Assembly: GCA_031283025.1 (NCBI GenBank)
Contig: JAITCP010000086.1
Span: 1-17,318, forward strand
Source of the DNA: Spirochaetaceae bacterium
GTDB lineage: Bacteria > Spirochaetota > Spirochaetia > Treponematales > Breznakiellaceae
Direction of reading: 5' to 3'
Length of the DNA: 17,318 bases
A model generated the notes under the pieces. That model was not told where the DNA came from. It did no database searches and saw nothing but the letters and a program-made list of their open reading frames with translations. Position numbers and translations under genes: made by a program. This document shows positions 14,735 to 17,318 of the stretch, in pieces. Numbering within the stretch: the stretch's first letter is position 1; every line of letters begins with the position of its first letter.

Positions 14735-15289
14735 ATGAGACTCTTTATTGCGGTTAACGTCGATCAAGAAATAAAACGCCGTATTCTGGAAGTACAGGAC
14801 CGGATCAGAAAAGAAGTAAATAGGGGGAAATTTCCCCCAAAGGAAAATTTCCACATTACCCTGGTGTTTCTTGGCGAAACCCCGGAGGAACGGCTGCCGG
14901 CAATCAAGGAGGCCATGATACAGGCCGCTTCTACAGGCGGAAAACCGGTTTCCGCCTTTGAATTTTCTTTTTCCAAAGCGGGGTTTTTTAAGCGGGGCGG
15001 CAAAGAACTGTGGTGGCTGGGGACGGATACCAAAAACGACAGACTGGAAAACTTGCAGAAAAATCTTACCTCGGAACTGCTTGCCAGGAATTTTGTTTTT
15101 GATAATAAACCCTTCACAGCCCACATTACGCTTGGGCGGGAAATTCGCAGCGAACTGTGGCCTTTTAATACGGAAAACATCGCCGTTCCGGTTAATCGTT
15201 TAAGCTTAATGCAGTCTCAGCATCTACCGGCGGCAGAGAAGAAAAGTGCCGTTGTGTATACGGAGCTTTTTGGATGTGATTTAGGTTGA
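14735..15289 (+). CDS. thpR: RNA 2',3'-cyclic phosphodiesterase (2'-5' RNA ligase family, 2H superfamily)
   Basis: This is a 184-residue cytoplasmic enzyme of the LigT/ThpR group, which opens RNA 2',3'-cyclic phosphates (and can join 2'-5' ends in vitro). Two HxTL motifs define the active site: HITLVFLG (His40) and HITLG (His130). The start MRLFIAVNV is typical of the family. The ATG at 14735 is chosen because AGGATG precedes it by 4 bases. An in-frame TTG at 14702 would add 11 residues foreign to the family. The gene is 113 bases after proB, with no convincing promoter of its own, and it converges on the anti-sigma gene with a 68-base gap lacking a strong terminator. Confidence 0.94.
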   Translation: MRLFIAVNVDQEIKRRILEVQDRIRKEVNRGKFPPKENFHITLVFLGETPEERLPAIKEAMIQAASTGGKPVSAFEFSFSKAGFFKRGGKELWWLGTDTKNDRLENLQKNLTSELLARNFVFDNKPFTAHITLGREIRSELWPFNTENIAVPVNRLSLMQSQHLPAAEKKSAVVYTELFGCDLG

Positions 15290-15357
15290 CAACGTTGCGT
15301 GTACATCCTGATACATTACTTTGGCTTCCCCCAGGGGCAGAAATACCCGGCTGTCTG

Positions 15358-15831
15358 TTACAGCTTAAACCGTTCCGATAATTCCTTGAGGTGGCTGCCG
15401 ATAAAAATCGCCCCGTATGCGGTAATAACGGCTCCTGTGATGATCCCCAGGGGCAGAAGAAAGGAAGAACCCTGATCCCGCGCGACGCTGGCAAAATCTT
15501 TCCCGAAAAACGTGGTTGCCAGGGAAAGAAGCATGACAAGCCCGGCAATTACCCAGCCTCTGGTAGAAAATCCGCCGGCCTCAAAAACCGGCTCATCACC
15601 CGTTTCCTCATCATAGGCTTCACTGTAAATGCGGTTCATGATAGCGCCGCTAAAATCCGGGGAGGGGGGAAAGAAGCTGGTCTGCAGCAGGAAGCGGGTT
15701 TTTTCATAGGTTTCTAATTGGGCCGCACACTTGCCGCAGGCAATAATGTGGAACGCCAGGCCAAACCGCCTCCACAGGGAAGGTAAATCCTCTATTTCAT
15801 AAACCGTATCAAGGGCATCTTCACATTTCAT
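15358..15831 (-). CDS. Membrane-bound zinc-finger anti-sigma factor
   Basis: This is a 157-residue protein that probably binds and restrains the ECF sigma factor encoded just before it. Residues 1-45 resemble the ZAS/zf-HC2 anti-sigma domain: MKCEDAL and an H-x3-C-x2-C zinc site (His28, Cys32, Cys35). Two hydrophobic segments follow (about 92-110 and 123-145), giving a hairpin topology with both ends in the cytoplasm. The start at 15831 has GAGGAGAG 5 bases upstream and lies 28 bases after the sigma-factor stop. An in-frame ATG at 15912 would give an N-terminal extension inside the sigma gene and is rejected. The sequence is divergent, so the role rests on the zinc motif, the membrane segments and the gene order. 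Confidence 0.8.
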   Translation of the reverse strand: MKCEDALDTVYEIEDLPSLWRRFGLAFHIIACGKCAAQLETYEKTRFLLQTSFFPPSPDFSGAIMNRIYSEAYDEETGDEPVFEAGGFSTRGWVIAGLVMLLSLATTFFGKDFASVARDQGSSFLLPLGIITGAVITAYGAIFIGSHLKELSERFKL

Positions 15832-15859
15832 TTTTCTCTCCTCTTTATACATACCGGAC

Positions 15860-16435
15860 TTACTGTTCATCGGCCAGCTTTTCCCGGAGCAGCTTTTTCC
15901 CCCTGAACACATGGGACTTTATTGTGTTCTCCGGAAAGCCGGTAATTTCTCCAATCTCCCTGATCGAACAATCGTAAAAAAAATACAGGTCTACGCAAAC
16001 CCGATACTTTTCCGGCAGTTCCGCAACCGCAGAACGAACCGCTTCCTGTGCGGCAACCCGCAATATATGCAGTTCCGGGCTTTCATCTTCCGTTACCGGT
16101 TCCTCCGCCAGACTGTGGTACTCTTTGCGGCGGTTAATGCTGTTTACCGCCGTGTTGTAGGCAATGCGGTACAGCCAGGTAGAAAACCGCGACTGCCCCC
16201 GGAATGTGGCAAGACTCCGGTATGATCGGATAAACACATCCTGGGTAAAGTCCGCCGCATCCTCCTGGTTGTGAAAGAAACTTAAGCCCATGGCGTGTAC
16301 CTTCTGCTGATAACGCTCCACCAGCAGCCGGAACAGTTCCTTTCTTCCGCCAAGGATTTCTTCAACAAGCAGGGGTTCGTTAAAATCAGCCGGAATGCGC
16401 TGTTTTTCAGGATATCTTCCCTCTCCTTCTGTCAT
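15860..16435 (-). CDS. ECF-type RNA polymerase sigma factor
   Basis: This is a 191-residue alternative sigma factor of the sigma-70 family, ECF/RpoE-like. Region 2 (about 33-100) shows DAADFTQDVFIRSYRSLATF (59-78) and RFSTWLYRIAYNTAVN (83-98). Region 4 (about 133-186) shows LPEKYRVCVDLYFFYDCS followed by the helix-turn-helix IREIGEITGFPENTIKSHVFRGKKLL. No region 3 is present, as expected for ECF factors. Its ATG overlaps the stop of the upstream membrane-protein gene as ATGA, so translation is coupled, and the anti-sigma gene follows. The stimulus sensed is unknown. Confidence 0.95.
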   Translation of the reverse strand: MTEGEGRYPEKQRIPADFNEPLLVEEILGGRKELFRLLVERYQQKVHAMGLSFFHNQEDAADFTQDVFIRSYRSLATFRGQSRFSTWLYRIAYNTAVNSINRRKEYHSLAEEPVTEDESPELHILRVAAQEAVRSAVAELPEKYRVCVDLYFFYDCSIREIGEITGFPENTIKSHVFRGKKLLREKLADEQ

Positions 16436-16767
16436 GTACGCTTGTCGCCGCGCTTAATTAAATAGTACGCCAGAAGACCAATTCCAATGGACAGGGGGAT
16501 GATGCCTCCCAGAAGACCATGCCCGGTGTTTCCGATGATGATAAAAAAGATCGTAAGGCTTGATCCTACGCTAAGGAGGAGGAGCCCGGTAAGCAGGCTG
16601 AACGACAGAAGGTTAAATTCGGATTTAAGGTCCTGCCCGGTCTTAATCAAAAGAACCTTGCGCCGATGGTTCCAAAGCAGGTAAAAGAACACCACCACCG
16701 AACCCATGAATATGCCTACAATTGGGATAACGGCAATGATTACTTGAGCTGCGCTAGATTTGAACAT
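16432..16767 (-). CDS. Small three-TM membrane protein, first gene of ECF sigma operon (DUF6249-like)
   Basis: This is a 111-residue protein with three predicted membrane segments (about 9-31, 54-78, 84-104). A short charged loop after the first, WNHRRKVLLIKTGQDL (32-46), resembles the DUF6249-type small membrane proteins found beside ECF sigma genes; that match is from memory of the pattern and not certain. The ATG at 16767 has AGGAGG 12 bases upstream and lies downstream of a good sigma-70-like promoter (16804-16832). The frame stays open to an ATG at 16896 or TTG at 16899, which would add about 44 residues, but that start would lie upstream of the promoter and lacks a well-spaced Shine-Dalgarno. 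It may take part in sensing or in holding the sigma factor inactive (inference). Confidence 0.75.
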   Translation of the reverse strand: MFKSSAAQVIIAVIPIVGIFMGSVVVFFYLLWNHRRKVLLIKTGQDLKSEFNLLSFSLLTGLLLLSVGSSLTIFFIIIGNTGHGLLGGIIPLSIGIGLLAYYLIKRGDKRT

Positions 16768-16803
16768 AAAATCCGGTTTCCTCCTGACAGTACTATTATC
16801 TCC

Positions 16804-16832
16804 ATCATAACCCGAAAAAACACCTCCGTCTA
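16804..16832 (-). promoter_or_regulatory. Sigma-70-like promoter of the ECF sigma operon
   Basis: On the minus strand TAGACG (16832-16827; 4 of 6 matches), 17 bases, then TATGAT (16809-16804; 5 of 6 matches). The start of transcription would be near 16797, giving a leader of about 30 bases that contains the AGGAGG at 16785-16780. No typical ECF-type (GGAAC...) autoregulatory promoter is evident. Confidence 0.45.
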
Positions 16833-16905
16833 TATTTGACTTGGGCAAAGGCCAAAAAGTTGCAAAGGAAAGGCTCCCCGCAAATATACCCGCCATCAAA
16901 CAAAC

Positions 16906-17020
16906 GCTCCGGCCTTTTCCCCTGCTTCACCATGTGCGGTCATGGCATTAGTTTACGGACGCTTTGGCGTCGCATTTCCTGTCCCATGCCGAATGGTTCA
17001 GCAGGGTAAAAGGCCGGAGC
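16906..17020. repeat. 115-base imperfect inverted repeat
   Basis: The outer 20-base arms (16906-16925 and 17001-17020) pair at 19 of 20 positions. Inward, a second stretch of about 20 bases also pairs with small bulges (ACCAT, CGG, CATGG on the left against CCATG, CCG, ATGGT on the right). The centre has a further small hairpin (GACGC/GCGTC near 16948-16961). The whole could fold into one long rod-like structure. It lies upstream of the ECF sigma operon and outside any gene. Confidence 0.75.
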
Positions 17021-17027
17021 TTCCGGT

Positions 17028-17318
17028 GCTTTAGCCGCCAGGGACGGCGGTGCGGAAATGCTTTAGGCGGAGTTTTTGCATAGCAAAAACTCTCAAGCAC
17101 AAAACCGGCAAGGAAGCCGGGTTTGTGCAGGGGTATTTTGGCGGGTTTAAGAGCGGGAATTTGCGGTGCTTTAGGCGGCAGGACGCCGCTGTTTCTAATG
17201 CTTTAGGGGGTGTTTTTGCGTAGCAAGAACGACAAGTCCATAATTGGCAGGACGCCGCTGTTTCTAATGCTTTAGTTAGAGTTTTTGCATAGCAAAAACG
17301 ACAAGCCCAAAACCGACA
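17028..17318. repeat. Mosaic of short repeats with hairpins (runs off right edge)
   Basis: No supportable gene lies here. The heptamer GCTTTAG begins related units at 17028, 17060, 17168, 17200 and 17269. Two pairs are exactly 32 bases apart, each followed by a small CCGCC/GGCGG or GGC/GCC hairpin. A unit GGCAGGACGCCGCTGTTTCT plus AATGCTTTAG occurs twice, at 17177 and 17247. The palindrome GTTTTTGC-rTA-GCAArAAC occurs at 17070-17092 (perfect 10-base arms), near 17211-17230 and near 17280-17299. A larger hairpin (13-base arms, one mismatch) lies at 17097-17128. Reverse-strand frames are broken by stops. Confidence 0.8.

Noticed and set aside
15290..15357. Terminator between the converging thpR and anti-sigma genes
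   Set aside because: No stem of useful length with a T-run is visible on either strand.
16768..16899. Longer N-terminus (ATG 16896 or TTG 16899) for the small three-TM protein
   Set aside because: It would place the start upstream of the predicted promoter and lacks a well-spaced Shine-Dalgarno; the internal ATG has AGGAGG upstream and begins where the membrane-protein pattern begins.
17028..17318. CRISPR-like array at the right end
   Set aside because: Unit spacing is irregular (32, 108, 32, 69), the intervening sequence is itself repeated, and no cas gene is present.

Overview
The window looks like a chromosomal segment of a host-associated spirochaete, most likely a Treponema of the termite or insect hindgut type. 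This is inferred from gene content (periplasmic-flagellum chaperones beside a FliA-type promoter, a large acidic two-membrane-segment protein, a galactan-degrading lipoprotein), from near 50% GC, and from many short palindromic repeats between genes. No rRNA, tRNA, CRISPR array, transposase or phage gene was found.

Minus-strand block, 1 to 10082, read right to left: a large sensor-like two-TM protein with a very acidic cytoplasmic region (7986-10082) is followed 9 bases later by an M20 metallopeptidase (6711-7976). Next come a lipoprotein endo-beta-1,4-galactanase of family GH53 with a C-terminal carbohydrate-binding domain (4683-6602), the replicative DNA polymerase dnaE (350-4486) with its own promoter, and the 5' part of a YggT-family membrane protein that overlaps the dnaE stop and runs off the left edge.

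Plus-strand block, 10277 to 15289: hflX (ribosome-associated GTPase), fliS and a FlgN-like gene (flagellar export chaperones), proA and proB (first two steps of proline synthesis from glutamate), and thpR (2',3'-cyclic phosphodiesterase of the 2H family). A near-consensus sigma-28/FliA promoter sits exactly at the hflX-fliS junction, so the flagellar chaperones, and possibly proAB by read-through, are predicted to be under flagellar control.

Right block, 15358 to 16767, minus strand: a compact three-gene unit of a small three-TM protein, an ECF sigma factor (ATGA overlap with the gene before it) and a zinc-finger membrane anti-sigma factor, preceded by a sigma-70-like promoter. From about 16900 to the right edge there is no gene. 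That stretch holds a 115-base imperfect inverted repeat and a mosaic of repeated units with several hairpins.

The most notable points are: DnaE carries a tandem duplication of its C-terminal OB-fold module and keeps all nine PHP metal ligands; the FliA promoter is embedded in the end of hflX; fliS and the FlgN-like gene end in nearly the same pentapeptide; a dispersed 35-base palindrome family occurs in two opposite-orientation copies; the hflX upstream region is a chain of hairpins; and a repeat mosaic fills the right end. I did not find an obvious defence system or other wholly new multi-gene system.
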